From the NCBI GenBank assembly GCA_009781185.1, contig WQYP01000010.1, positions 1-51,032 of the forward strand: a stretch of DNA of 51,032 nt. The letters are read 5' to 3'. Below the pieces are notes generated by a model. It searched no databases. It had not been told where the DNA came from and was given only the letters and a program-made list of their open reading frames with translations. Shown here in pieces: positions 17,701 to 24,270 of this stretch (position 1 is its first letter; every line of letters begins with the position of its first letter). A program made the position numbers and the translations under genes. Source of the DNA: Phycisphaerales bacterium. GTDB taxonomy: Bacteria; Planctomycetota; Phycisphaerae; WQYP01.

Positions 17701-17775
17701 TGGTCGTACCGCGAGGATCAAGAATGCGGCGACAAACAGCTCCGCAAAGTACGTGGTAAAAGAAGCTACGACCAT
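14710..17775 (-). CDS. M56 (BlaR1/MecR1-like) membrane metallopeptidase with Ig-like and TPR C-terminus
   Basis: Membrane zinc peptidase of the family that senses a signal and inactivates a BlaI repressor by proteolysis. N-terminal membrane segments (ELFVAAFLILAVRPLL; LLWTLLILKALVPL; LLLALWLLGALTLLSIAI) lead to the zinc motif in HLLLHELVHLKQGD (HExxH) and FDCETACDD, then a last membrane segment (GIFLLLVLLC). The outer part is atypical: two tandem copies of about 75 residues (ITMRKTLTWGD and ITARKTLKWGD mark them), a Big_5/SbsA-like Ig domain (LPANGAVDVDPNTPFLMLRF), then TPR repeats (NAWQGLGWTQWAQRKTDEAQ; ALNGLGQIAQSKGNLDKAI). BlaR1 proteins usually end in a penicillin-binding domain, which is absent. 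The linker near residues 65-130 and a loop before the last membrane segment are repeat-derived. It lies four bases after the blaI-like gene. Confidence 0.88.
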   Translation of the reverse strand: MVVASFTTYFAELFVAAFLILAVRPLLGRWLGPNAKRLLWTLLILKALVPLTLPTPYHPLGLLYRPHPKMAPPILADGLARSSAPVADTHERGVAPVGAEALSPRQAATAAPPWDTSPPETAIAPAGTKADSITHHFNSPQLPGEPKSYNFQTLLLALWLLGALTLLSIAIGRNRTVIKHATRQPVAVPDWVQTLFLECRETLRLSAWPVLIVSPYIPSPCLVGTLRPRILIPESLLAPPSHPTQATETRIRHLLLHELVHLKQGDIWLAWLWTLALAIHWFNPLFWLLGRLLKFDCETACDDRVLTILEQKDRRDYGHSLLQMILELNPVPALGHQSRDRKGATGSVLALPHGRSLTVAAQNGAAQRYIPGSLGIVETRLNLERRLTMMQTHRPPSLLRRLSACGIFLLLVLLCMTSYAQSTPPVSADKAKWMGYVEDYFMNNDRDITMRKTLTWGDPTTDAKGNVSITYKCEALVGDKHRFIFDAQFTFDKDGKLLDLKKESQEIVAAAPTDITQQTLKNGVEKFFGENFRDITARKTLKWGDMKTNADGTFSIDYQCEATIWDKDKLLIEYRFTFDKFGKYLGHETLEKKPLTTDEKAPADKPVAPLILRMLPANGAVDVDPNTPFLMLRFNQKMGNGFSWCQTDPDTFPPFDDKYVDARWLSEHTVALLPVRLEPNKTYFIGLNFSPFTGFRSDGANQPLPAYSYTFKTSNKPFDPQRRQALGDDMRRAIKEATADPTLPVLLQLQHAGIAFTRIDQIAAAQRQKISTELACPLSALYHIYLSDGDAQVNVLVLEKADRMNALKPKMISLGQHEENLTLLSPTTLLEFVPRDLTAEQAKTIRAQLRATPPKPSAANEPANIKSASRKKAQKGWLLFNQNHAAEGEPLFLAATQLDPTNANAWQGLGWTQWAQRKTDEAQKSFDTCLTLDTRNVAALNGLGQIAQSKGNLDKAIAYWTQGTTLDPLATGPIAALAAVYDGKDDYPNAIKYYEMWLRADPSNDTAKSALKKVKEKAAKK
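16691..16766. repeat. in-frame palindrome (AGAGCCGCGACCGTAAGG family) inside the M56 gene
   Basis: 24-bp arms starting GAGCCGCGACCGTAAGGG (left) and ending GGTCGCGGCTC (right) around a 26-base loop. On the coding strand it adds about 26 residues (beginning SRDRKGAT) between NPVPALGHQ and RYIPGSLG without breaking the frame. The same unit recurs at 49571-49650 and a relative at 25269-25340. Confidence 0.85.
17386..17555. repeat. cluster of REP-like units coding for the M56 linker
   Basis: On the minus strand I see TTTTAGCGGACGGGC-TT-GCCCGCTCC, then GGGGCCGAAGCCCTTAGCCC followed by CACGGC...GCCGTGGGAC, then CCCCGGCAGGGACGAAAG. The first two carry the TTAG foot of the palindromes described elsewhere in the window. 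All are read in frame as a Pro/Ala-rich linker. Confidence 0.6.
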
Positions 17776-17779
17776 ATCT

Positions 17780-18175
17780 TTACTCGTCTTCCTCTTGTTC
17801 TCGTTTTTTGAGCAGGCGGCGTAGACGCTGGACGTCCTGGGCGTCGAGGCGTTCCTCTTCCAGAAAATGGGCGATGAGCGACATGGGATTGCCGTGGAAG
17901 AAGCGGTCGAGGAAGGATTGGCTTTCCTGCAGGAGGCAATCGTTGCGGCGGATGGCGGGCTCGAAAACGTACATGCCGTGGATTTTGCGGCGTGCGACGG
18001 CCTGCTTCTGCAACAGGCGATCGAGAAATGCTCGAACGGTTTTGACGGTCCACGACGCCCCCCCCCTCTCCGCCGGCATCCGCTCGAAAATTTCGGCGGC
18101 GCTCAACGGCGACTCGCTCCATAAAATCTCCATGACCTCCCATTCGGACGGCGGAATTTTCGTCGGCTTGCTCAT
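17780..18175 (-). CDS. BlaI/MecI-family transcriptional repressor
   Basis: 131-residue winged-helix repressor of the BlaI/MecI (penicillinase repressor) family: PPSEWEVMEILWSESPLSA opens the DNA-binding domain, SWTVKTVRAFLDRLLQKQ is the recognition-helix region, and the C-terminal part (LEEERLDAQDVQRLRRLL) is the dimerisation helix. Such repressors bind a dyad over their own promoter and are cleaved or released when the partner M56 peptidase is activated. AAGGAG (18185-18190 on the complementary strand) lies 9 bases before the ATG. The partner peptidase starts four bases after its stop, so they form one operon. What is sensed is unknown; no beta-lactamase is in the window. Confidence 0.95.
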   Translation of the reverse strand: MSKPTKIPPSEWEVMEILWSESPLSAAEIFERMPAERGGASWTVKTVRAFLDRLLQKQAVARRKIHGMYVFEPAIRRNDCLLQESQSFLDRFFHGNPMSLIAHFLEEERLDAQDVQRLRRLLKKREQEEDE

Positions 18176-18198
18176 GCTTTTTGACTCCTTATGCTTTC

Positions 18199-18227
18199 AA
18201 TATACAGCAAATGCTGTCTACTGTCAA
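18199..18227 (-). promoter_or_regulatory. sigma70-type promoter with overlapping BlaI-type operator
   Basis: On the minus strand: -35 TTGACA (18222-18227), exactly 17 bases, -10 TATATT (18199-18204). A perfect 14-bp dyad ACAGCAAATGCTGT (18204-18217) fills the spacer, where a bound repressor would block polymerase. BlaI-type operators are dyads of this kind with ACA/TGT ends. It lies 24 bases before the repressor ATG, so autoregulation is likely. Confidence 0.85.
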
Positions 18228-18253
18228 CTGTTATGGTGTAAGTTCAAGGTAAA

Positions 18254-18282
18254 CGAACGTTGATCTTCGATCAACGGCTAAA
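18254..18282 (-). repeat. REP-like palindrome, TTTAGCC...GTTCG family
   Basis: Minus strand: TTTAGCC, perfect stem GTTGATC, loop GAA, stem GATCAAC, then GTTCG. The stem sequence is unlike that at 1465 and 48381, but the flanking TTTAGCC and GTTCG are the same. Located between the repressor promoter and the phosphoesterase stop. Confidence 0.75.
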
Positions 18283-18314
18283 CGGATCGTGGGGTGTACC
18301 TTCCGCCACCCCAT

Positions 18315-19217
18315 TCATCGGGGCGTTGCCTGCGGCGGCGCGGGCTGCGTTTCGGGAATTCGTAGCGCTACACGTCCCCAGCCTGGCGGGCCGAGTTCCT
18401 CCTTCGCCCAGCTTCGTACCCATGTCTGTAATCCGCCATCGTTGTCGCTCACCGCGATGTTCATCACACAGCTTGTCTCTCCCCTCTTTTCATCCCGCAT
18501 CACCATCTTCCGCGGCAAGATCAGCATCACCGAGTATCCCTCTTTTTGCGTCTGGACTTCCGCTTTGATTTCGGCGTTTTCCTGCCGCACCAATGCGGTC
18601 TGTTTCTCGCCCACGCCACTGTTTTTCCACAGTTCCGGTCCGTTCGCTCCGAACGGCAGCACCCAGATTCGCTGTACGCTTTCGGCGTTGCTTTTTGGCC
18701 CCGCCGCCCAGGCGACGCTCACCGCATCACCGGCCAAACCTCCCCACTTCCAGTCCAGCGCCTTCGACTCCGCGTAACACTGCACCGCATCATCCACATG
18801 CACACGCATATACAGATTCTCGCCCTTCCACGTCATCTCCCATGTCGGGGAATGTTTCAGCGGTTCGTCACCGCGCAGGTCCCACACAAACGTTCCGCCC
18901 TTCACCGCCCGTGTCTCCGCCAGTTCCGCGTGAGGCACCACCGGCACTCGCCGCTTCAACAGCACCTCATGCATCCTCGCACGGTCGTCCCTCCAATGCA
19001 CCACGAACTCCACCTGTGGCGGCACCAGCTCGGTTGCTGCCGAAGCCGTCAAATGCAGGCGATGCTGTTCCTTCACACCCGCCGGCAGATCGCGTACCAA
19101 AGACGGCAGTTTCCACGGCGTATCAAAACTCTCCACGAAGACATTGGCATTCTCCCGCAGCGTTGCCGTCGATAAGTTCTGTGCACTTGCCAGACGCATC
19201 TCCACGCGGATCGGCAC
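18315..19217 (-). CDS. C-terminal part of frameshifted metallophosphoesterase-like gene
   Basis: Open frame of 300 codons with no good start: the first ATG sits in the middle of a beta-rich region, and in-frame sequence continues upstream (ELTLALGNPLDVPIRVEM) to the C12 run at 19250-19261, where the preceding open frame ends. I read it as the continuation of 19244-20476. The region beginning FVWDLRGDEP and DAVQCYAESKALDW resembles a carbohydrate-binding/DOMON-like fold used in planctomycete secreted proteins (CBM9-like); this is tentative. A Pro/Gln-rich tail ends it. Downstream is a weak GGGGTG/CACCCC hairpin. Confidence 0.6.
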   Translation of the reverse strand: MPIRVEMRLASAQNLSTATLRENANVFVESFDTPWKLPSLVRDLPAGVKEQHRLHLTASAATELVPPQVEFVVHWRDDRARMHEVLLKRRVPVVPHAELAETRAVKGGTFVWDLRGDEPLKHSPTWEMTWKGENLYMRVHVDDAVQCYAESKALDWKWGGLAGDAVSVAWAAGPKSNAESVQRIWVLPFGANGPELWKNSGVGEKQTALVRQENAEIKAEVQTQKEGYSVMLILPRKMVMRDEKRGETSCVMNIAVSDNDGGLQTWVRSWAKEELGPPGWGRVALRIPETQPAPPQATPR

Positions 19218-19243
19218 ATCCAGTGGATTGCCTAATGCCAGCG

Positions 19244-20476
19244 TCAGTTCCCCCCCCCCCCATTCTTCTTCGCACCCGGTTCCAGCACTCCTACGACGCC
19301 CAGCACATCGTTTGGAATCGCCTGGATTTTTCCCAGCACTGCCCGCTCGCTTGCCGTGATCACGTCGGCAGCGACGATCATTCCTCTTTCCATGCCCATC
19401 TCAATGATCGACGCGTGCATTGCTGCGTCATTTTGCGTCTCTGTCGCGTCGAACTTTACCAGAGCGAAGCCTCGCACTTCGGTTGCCGCATCCTGCTTGA
19501 TGCGAGCTGCCGTTGCGCCCATGACCGTGTACTGAATTCCGTCGAGCAGGCCATCATCGGCGTATGCCTGCGTTCCGCCTGCGTACACGGCCACTACCTT
19601 CGGCCCTCCCCCCCACACAGCGTCGCCCATCCCCTCCACGTGCACAATCGGCTTGCGGTTGAACGCCACCAACAGATCATGCACCTTCGACCAGTTGCTC
19701 TTCTTCTCCCGCCACAATGGCCGATGCACCATCACCACCACCTGCTCGGTTCTCCTCTCCCCCGTTTTCCGCCCGAGCTCGAAGGCTCCCTTCAAATCTT
19801 CCTTCAGCCATTCCAACTGCCCGTCGCGGATTGTGTCACCTTTTCCCAATCCCTCTTCGCTGTTCAACACGATCACGTGTACTCCGCCGCACTGGGCGCT
19901 GTAATACAGCGGCCCGAAATAGTTTTTGTAGAGTTCTTCGCATCTCCGATCTTCCGCCGCTCCTTGCCCGCTGCTGCGCTCGCCGCTCATCACGTCTCGC
20001 CGCCCAACGCACGGATACCACGGCATGTTCAAGCGATCCAATTCCCCTCGCACCGCCATCACCTGGCGCGCATATTCCTGCCCGCTTCGTGTCAGCCCGT
20101 TCACCAGGTTGCCCACGGTGAAGACCGCGTCGGGCGAGAGCAGATTCACCTGCCGCACTGCATCTTTGACGTACTGCGTGCTCGCTGCGTTTGTCGGCGA
20201 CAAATCGCCCAGGATCACAATCGTCCGTGACCCGAGCGCTTTCCGGCAGCGTGGCAGCGGCAGGCCGTCCGTGCCAGGAGAGAGAGCGTCGCCTTCGCCT
20301 TGCGACTGGAGGGACTGTTGCGTGGCGGCGGGCAGATCGATGAACGATGAGGGGGATGGCGGCAGCTCCATGGCCCAGACTACAACAACGCCGAGCAACA
20401 TCGCCGCAATACCCCAGCACCACCCTACCGCTTTTCGGCTGTTCGATCCCATCGCATCCTCGCTGTCATTCCGCAT
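19244..20476 (-). CDS. calcineurin-like metallophosphoesterase domain protein, 5' part (frameshifted)
   Basis: Membrane-anchored or exported protein: residues about 17-36 (AVGWCWGIAAMLLGVVVVWA) are a signal anchor. The phosphoesterase fold is recognisable (IVILGDLSP, DAVFTVGNLVNG, WYPCVGRRD, VVVMVHRPLW), but several metal ligands of the family are changed: GDxH reads GDLS, GDxV reads GNLV and GNHD reads GRRD, so activity is doubtful. The frame ends artificially as KKNGGGGN at a run of 12 G (minus strand). A run of 10 or 13 would join it to the next open frame (18315-19217) and give a protein of about 720 residues. Either a sequencing or assembly error, a true pseudogene or a phase-variable gene. 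Confidence 0.75.
   Translation of the reverse strand: MRNDSEDAMGSNSRKAVGWCWGIAAMLLGVVVVWAMELPPSPSSFIDLPAATQQSLQSQGEGDALSPGTDGLPLPRCRKALGSRTIVILGDLSPTNAASTQYVKDAVRQVNLLSPDAVFTVGNLVNGLTRSGQEYARQVMAVRGELDRLNMPWYPCVGRRDVMSGERSSGQGAAEDRRCEELYKNYFGPLYYSAQCGGVHVIVLNSEEGLGKGDTIRDGQLEWLKEDLKGAFELGRKTGERRTEQVVVMVHRPLWREKKSNWSKVHDLLVAFNRKPIVHVEGMGDAVWGGGPKVVAVYAGGTQAYADDGLLDGIQYTVMGATAARIKQDAATEVRGFALVKFDATETQNDAAMHASIIEMGMERGMIVAADVITASERAVLGKIQAIPNDVLGVVGVLEPGAKKNGGGGN
19250..19261. repeat. 12-base C homopolymer at a frameshift
   Basis: The coding strand reads AAT, twelve G, AACTG. The upstream frame uses GGG four times then AAC TGA (stop); the downstream frame needs GAA CTG, that is one extra G or two fewer. 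Confidence 0.9.
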
Positions 20477-20551
20477 GATTCAATCGAGTATTCGAAATTC
20501 ACCACGCACTCGGCTATCCTACAACACGGCTATCCTACAGTGGGAGGCACC

Positions 20552-21856
20552 ATGTCCGCAGCCGCTGCACACCCGCGAACTTTGCATCTACCCGCCGACA
20601 GTACCGCCGCTCCCCCCCTTCTTCCCCGTGCCGAGGCACCGCGGCAAGTCCGCGTCGATGGACACGATCTGACGATCTTTGTGGAATCGGCGCCCCTCGT
20701 CGAGAACATGCTCGCGGATATCCTCGCCGCCAAGTCACGCGTCTGGTTGGAAGTGTATATTTTTGCAAACGACGCATCGGGGCGGAAGATCGCTGACGCT
20801 CTGAAGCGAAAAGCTGCGGAGGGGCTGGACGTTCGGCTTCTTTACGACGCGGTTGGTTGTGCTGCTACGCCGCGGGCGTTTTTTAACGACATGGCGCAAG
20901 CCGGCGTGAGGATTCACGAATTTCATTCGCTGCTGGAAGGTCTCCGCCGCTTCCGACTCTTTTCCCTGGCCAACATTCGCAATCACCGCAAACTGCTGGT
21001 CATCGACGATGTTGCCGCCTACTTCGGCGGCATGAACCTCATCGACAACGGCGAAGCGTTGAAAAATTCCCCCCCCCATCTCCACCCCCATCTGCCCATC
21101 TCCGCCGGCTGGCGAGACGTTCACCTCCGTCTCGCCGGTCCGCAGCAGCCCGAGCTGGCCGATTCCTTCGACCACTCCTGGCGTAAAGCGCACGGCGAAA
21201 AAATCCCACGCCGCTCCCTGAAATACCGCCGCGCAATGCTACGCACGATCGAGGACGATACCCTCCCAAAAACTCGAAACTCGAAACTCGAAACTCGAAA
21301 CTCAAACGAGGAATCGATCCACTTTTTTGATTCCGGTCCCGGCGTGAAATACTCCCGGGCCGCGCGCATCTTCACCCGCACCCTCAAACGAGCTCGGCGC
21401 AGCATCATCATTTCGATGGCCTATTTCATCCCCGTCGGCAGTTCTTTACGCGCCCTATTCCGCGCCAGGCGTCGCAAGGTTCGCGTCCGCATCATTGTGC
21501 CGGGACAATCCGATGTTCCCATTGTCCAACGAGCGACTTCCTACCTTTACGACCGTCTCGTCCATCGCGGCATGCGGATCTACGAGCGCCGCCATCGCAT
21601 GCTCCATTCCAAAGTCGTCATCGTCGACGACACGTGGACCATCGTCGGCTCCGCGAACCTCGATCCGCGATCGCTCTACATCAACCTGGAATTCCTCGCG
21701 GTGATCCGCTCCCCAAGCCTCGCTCGGATCATGACCGACATCTGCCGGTTCGAAATATCGCAATCTCAGCGGATCACCTCCGCCCACTGCCACCGCGTTC
21801 CGTGGTACCACCGCTTCATCAACAGCCTTGCGTGGTCGCTCCGCTGGTGGCTGTAA
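20552..21856 (+). CDS. phospholipase D-family protein (cardiolipin synthase-type)
   Basis: 434-residue protein with two PLDc domains, as in bacterial cardiolipin synthases, which join two phosphatidylglycerols at the membrane. HKD motifs: NHRKLLVIDDVAAYFGGMN (His145, Lys147, Asp152) and LHSKVVIVDDTWTIVGSAN (His352, Lys354, Asp359). GGGAGG ends 5 bases before ATG 20552; an in-frame GTG at 20540 is less likely. The usual N-terminal membrane helices of ClsA are missing, so ClsB-like or another PLD transphosphatidylase is possible. Between the two domains an array of CTCGAAA heptamers (21271-21304) is translated as TRNSKLETRNSN, an in-frame insertion. A C9 run at 21069-21077 codes for a Pro/His-rich loop directly after the first HKD. 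Confidence 0.9.
   Translation: MSAAAAHPRTLHLPADSTAAPPLLPRAEAPRQVRVDGHDLTIFVESAPLVENMLADILAAKSRVWLEVYIFANDASGRKIADALKRKAAEGLDVRLLYDAVGCAATPRAFFNDMAQAGVRIHEFHSLLEGLRRFRLFSLANIRNHRKLLVIDDVAAYFGGMNLIDNGEALKNSPPHLHPHLPISAGWRDVHLRLAGPQQPELADSFDHSWRKAHGEKIPRRSLKYRRAMLRTIEDDTLPKTRNSKLETRNSNEESIHFFDSGPGVKYSRAARIFTRTLKRARRSIIISMAYFIPVGSSLRALFRARRRKVRVRIIVPGQSDVPIVQRATSYLYDRLVHRGMRIYERRHRMLHSKVVIVDDTWTIVGSANLDPRSLYINLEFLAVIRSPSLARIMTDICRFEISQSQRITSAHCHRVPWYHRFINSLAWSLRWWL
21271..21304. repeat. CTCGAAA heptanucleotide array inside a coding region
   Basis: About four to five units of AACTCGA in tandem with 7-bp period. Because 7 is not a multiple of 3, gain or loss of a single unit would shift the reading frame of the phospholipase D-type gene. 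Confidence 0.85.
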
Positions 21857-22107
21857 ATAGGGACAGACGCGGTTCGAATTTGTGTGGTTTGCGAAAATTG
21901 GATTTTTCTGGAATCGTCCACCAACCTCAGCGATGATCCGTTGTCGAAAGAGTAGCGAATTGGTGTGCTCAATGAGATCGTGCGCCTGTGGTCTGCGTTT
22001 TTCCGCGGGTGCCGGTCTGATGTGGAGATTAAAATGGGGAGAGAGGCGGGTCGTTGCCGATAGGATGGGCAGCGGCGTCAGGCTCGAAGTCAGGGGGAAG
22101 GGTTGGA
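21857..22107. other. 251-base gap without a recognised gene
   Basis: Between the PLD-type gene and the amidohydrolase. I see no palindrome, promoter or conserved small frame that I can support; an alternative upstream start for the amidohydrolase frame at 22054 falls here but lacks a ribosome binding site. Confidence 0.5.
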
Positions 22108-23046
22108 ATGAGAGGTCAGGACAAAACGATGATTGTGGATTGCCATACGCATATCTGGCAGAGTCCGGAACAGCTGGGGGATGGGGCGTTGACGGAGCTG
22201 TCGCGGCCAACGGTGGTGGCGGGGCAGAAGATGCGGCTGCTGCCACAGGCGGATACGGCGAATCATCTGCTGGCCAGCGAACCGGCGGATAAGACCTTTG
22301 TGTTAGGCTTTCGGTCGAATTATCTCGGAGCACAGATTCCCAACGAGTACGTTGCGGATTACTGCCGGGAGCATGCGGACCGGATGATCGGCTTTGCGGG
22401 AATCGATCCGACAGACCTCGACGCGGTCGAGCAGGTCTCGCGGGTAACGCAGGAGCTGGGCATGAAGGGCCTGTGCATTTGCCCGGCGGCACAGGATTTC
22501 CATCCGTTGGATACGCGGGCGATGGCGGTGTATGAACGGGCGGCGGCGCTGCATCTGCCGATCTTTTTTTATCCGGGGACGCATCTGTCGCCCAAGACGA
22601 AGATGGAGTATGCAAGGCCGTTCCTGCTCGACGAAGTGGCACGGGCGTTTCCGAATCTGAAACTGGTGGTCTCGCATATCGGGTATCCGTGGGTGGACGA
22701 AGCGCTGGTGCTATTGGGCAAACACACAAACGTGTATGCGGATGTGGCGGCATTGCTGCGGCGGCCGTGGATCGCGTACGATGCGCTGGTCAGGGCACAT
22801 CAGTTCCAGGTGATCGATAAGCTGCTGTTTGGTTCGGATTTCCCGTTCACCACGTCGAGCGAGTGCATTGAGACGTTGTATACGATCAATCAGGTGGCGA
22901 TGGGGACGAATATGCCGACGATTCCGCGTGAGAGTCTGCGGGGAATCGTGGAGCGTGATGCGTTGGGGCTGTTGGGGATTCACCTGCCCAGTGCGCGGAT
23001 GCTGGCGAGCATGCCTAAACAACGGCGAGTACAGAAAGCGGGATAA
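22108..23046 (+). CDS. amidohydrolase 2-family metal-dependent hydrolase
   Basis: TIM-barrel metal-dependent hydrolase or decarboxylase of the amidohydrolase-2 (ACMSD-like) family, cytosolic, about 312 residues. The N-terminal metal motif is MIVDCHTHIW (HxH), later ligands are in KLVVSHIGYPWVDE and LLFGSDFPFTT (the Asp of strand 8). GGAAGG six bases before ATG 22108 favours that start; ATG 22129 directly before IVDCHTH is an alternative. It is the first of three plus-strand genes, followed after about 90 bases by an aldolase-like protein and then a PfkB kinase, so a role in carbon-compound breakdown is plausible but not shown. Confidence 0.88.
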   Translation: MRGQDKTMIVDCHTHIWQSPEQLGDGALTELSRPTVVAGQKMRLLPQADTANHLLASEPADKTFVLGFRSNYLGAQIPNEYVADYCREHADRMIGFAGIDPTDLDAVEQVSRVTQELGMKGLCICPAAQDFHPLDTRAMAVYERAAALHLPIFFYPGTHLSPKTKMEYARPFLLDEVARAFPNLKLVVSHIGYPWVDEALVLLGKHTNVYADVAALLRRPWIAYDALVRAHQFQVIDKLLFGSDFPFTTSSECIETLYTINQVAMGTNMPTIPRESLRGIVERDALGLLGIHLPSARMLASMPKQRRVQKAG

Positions 23047-23127
23047 GAAGCCAGAAGTCAGAAGCCAGTAGCCAGAAGGTTTTAATATGCTGTAAACTTG
23101 AAACCTTCTGGCTTCTGGCTTCTCTTT
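23047..23127. repeat. AAGCCAG heptamer array folded into a hairpin
   Basis: AGAAGCCAGAAGTCAGAAGCC (shortened here) with AGCCAGAAGGTTT pairs with AAACCTTCTGGCTTCTGGCT after an 18-base loop, followed by TCTTTT. It may also end transcription from the amidohydrolase. Confidence 0.75.
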
Positions 23128-23138
23128 TAAGGTCGCCC

Positions 23139-24182
23139 ATGCTCAAGTCTCTCGAGATCAAGCTCGCCGCTCTGGCTCAGCATCGTTTTGATAAGACTTT
23201 TATTCTTGCTGACGCGAAAGACGCCGACATGGCCTTCGGCATCGCGTCGCCCGGCAAGGACCACACGGGCAAACTTCGCTCACTCGCCGAGTTCCGCGAG
23301 CAGATTCGACAGATCGTCAAGCAATCGCTTGTCGATATCATGCTGATGTCTGCCAGTACATCCGAGCAGCTCACCATCCGCGAACGCCTTTTTGATGACT
23401 CGGCGGTGACTCCTGCCGTCCGGGCCAACGACACCACGGATATCCATCTTGCCCGCGGATCGTCCTATGCTGCCGCTCCGTCTCGCCCGTTCGCCTCGAC
23501 CACCATCGACCACATCCAGACCGGACATTTTCCTTCCACCATTTCCCTGCCTGTTCCCGGCGCAAACCTGGGCCTTTACTCGGTCACATTCAATAATCTC
23601 CCCGACTACGATCTGGCCACGCTGGAAGCTTACAAGGCTTTTCGCCTTCAGGCCGAAGGAAAACGCTTCGCACACTTCCTCGAAGTCTTCGCTCCCAATG
23701 TCCCCGCCTCCGTCCACCGCATTCCTCCCGGCGATATCCCCGCGTTCATCAACGACAACATCGTCCGCATGCTCGCCGGCGTTCCCTCCGCCTCACGCCC
23801 ACGCTTCCTCAAAATCCCCTACCTCGGCCCCGCTGCGATGGAAGAACTCTGCGCCTACGACACCTCGATCCTCGTCGGCATCCTGGGCGGTTCTGCCGGC
23901 ACCACACACGACGCTTTCCACCTCCTCCATGCCGCCAAAACGCACGGCGCCCGCGTCGCCCTCTTCGGCCGCAAGATCAACACCGCCGAAGACCAACTCG
24001 CTTTTGTCGAGCATCTTCGTCTCGTCGCCGACGATCAACTTTCGCCCCTCGACGCCGTGAAGAGCTACCATGCCGCCCTGAAGAAACGCCACATCCTCCC
24101 CAAACGCAAACTCAAAGCCGACCTTGCTCTGACTGCCGGACACAGCGCCTATGGGAAACCGCGACGAAAGAATAAAAGTTAA
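23139..24182 (+). CDS. DhnA/DeoC-type aldolase-like protein, function unassigned
   Basis: 347 residues, no signal peptide. The C-terminal half has a TIM-barrel aldolase look: RFLKIPYLGPAAMEELCAYD (strand 6 region, with a lysine in the right area), LVGILGGSAGTTHDAFHLLH (glycine-rich phosphate site) and GARVALFGRKINTAEDQLAF (the avGRNIFQ-like motif of DhnA-type class I aldolases). The N-terminal part (DKTFILADAKDADMAFGIAS) is compatible with the first strands. It directly precedes a PfkB sugar kinase (89 bases to the chosen start), which fits a pathway in which a phosphorylated sugar is cleaved, but no substrate is indicated. It could also be a non-aldolase barrel. Confidence 0.6.
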   Translation: MLKSLEIKLAALAQHRFDKTFILADAKDADMAFGIASPGKDHTGKLRSLAEFREQIRQIVKQSLVDIMLMSASTSEQLTIRERLFDDSAVTPAVRANDTTDIHLARGSSYAAAPSRPFASTTIDHIQTGHFPSTISLPVPGANLGLYSVTFNNLPDYDLATLEAYKAFRLQAEGKRFAHFLEVFAPNVPASVHRIPPGDIPAFINDNIVRMLAGVPSASRPRFLKIPYLGPAAMEELCAYDTSILVGILGGSAGTTHDAFHLLHAAKTHGARVALFGRKINTAEDQLAFVEHLRLVADDQLSPLDAVKSYHAALKKRHILPKRKLKADLALTAGHSAYGKPRRKNKS

Positions 24183-24234
24183 AAGTTAAAGGGTAAAAGG
24201 CATCTTGGACACTTTTACCTTTTATTCTTCTCCC
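24176..24234. repeat. GTTAAAA heptamer palindrome
   Basis: AAAGTTAAAAGTTAAAGGG and GTAAAAGG pair with CCTTTTAC-type sequence downstream (CACTTTTACCTTTTATTCTT). Same family as 29107-29168 and 32340-32391. It begins over the aldolase-like gene's stop and supplies codons to the longer, less likely, kinase start at 24205. Confidence 0.7.
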
Positions 24235-24270
24235 ATTGACTCCCGCCCCTACCGACTCGAAGATGCTGAC

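Noticed and set aside
18593..20230. 545-codon plus-strand open frame
   Set aside because: Shadow of the split metallophosphoesterase-like gene; Pro/Ser/His-rich, no recognisable domain.
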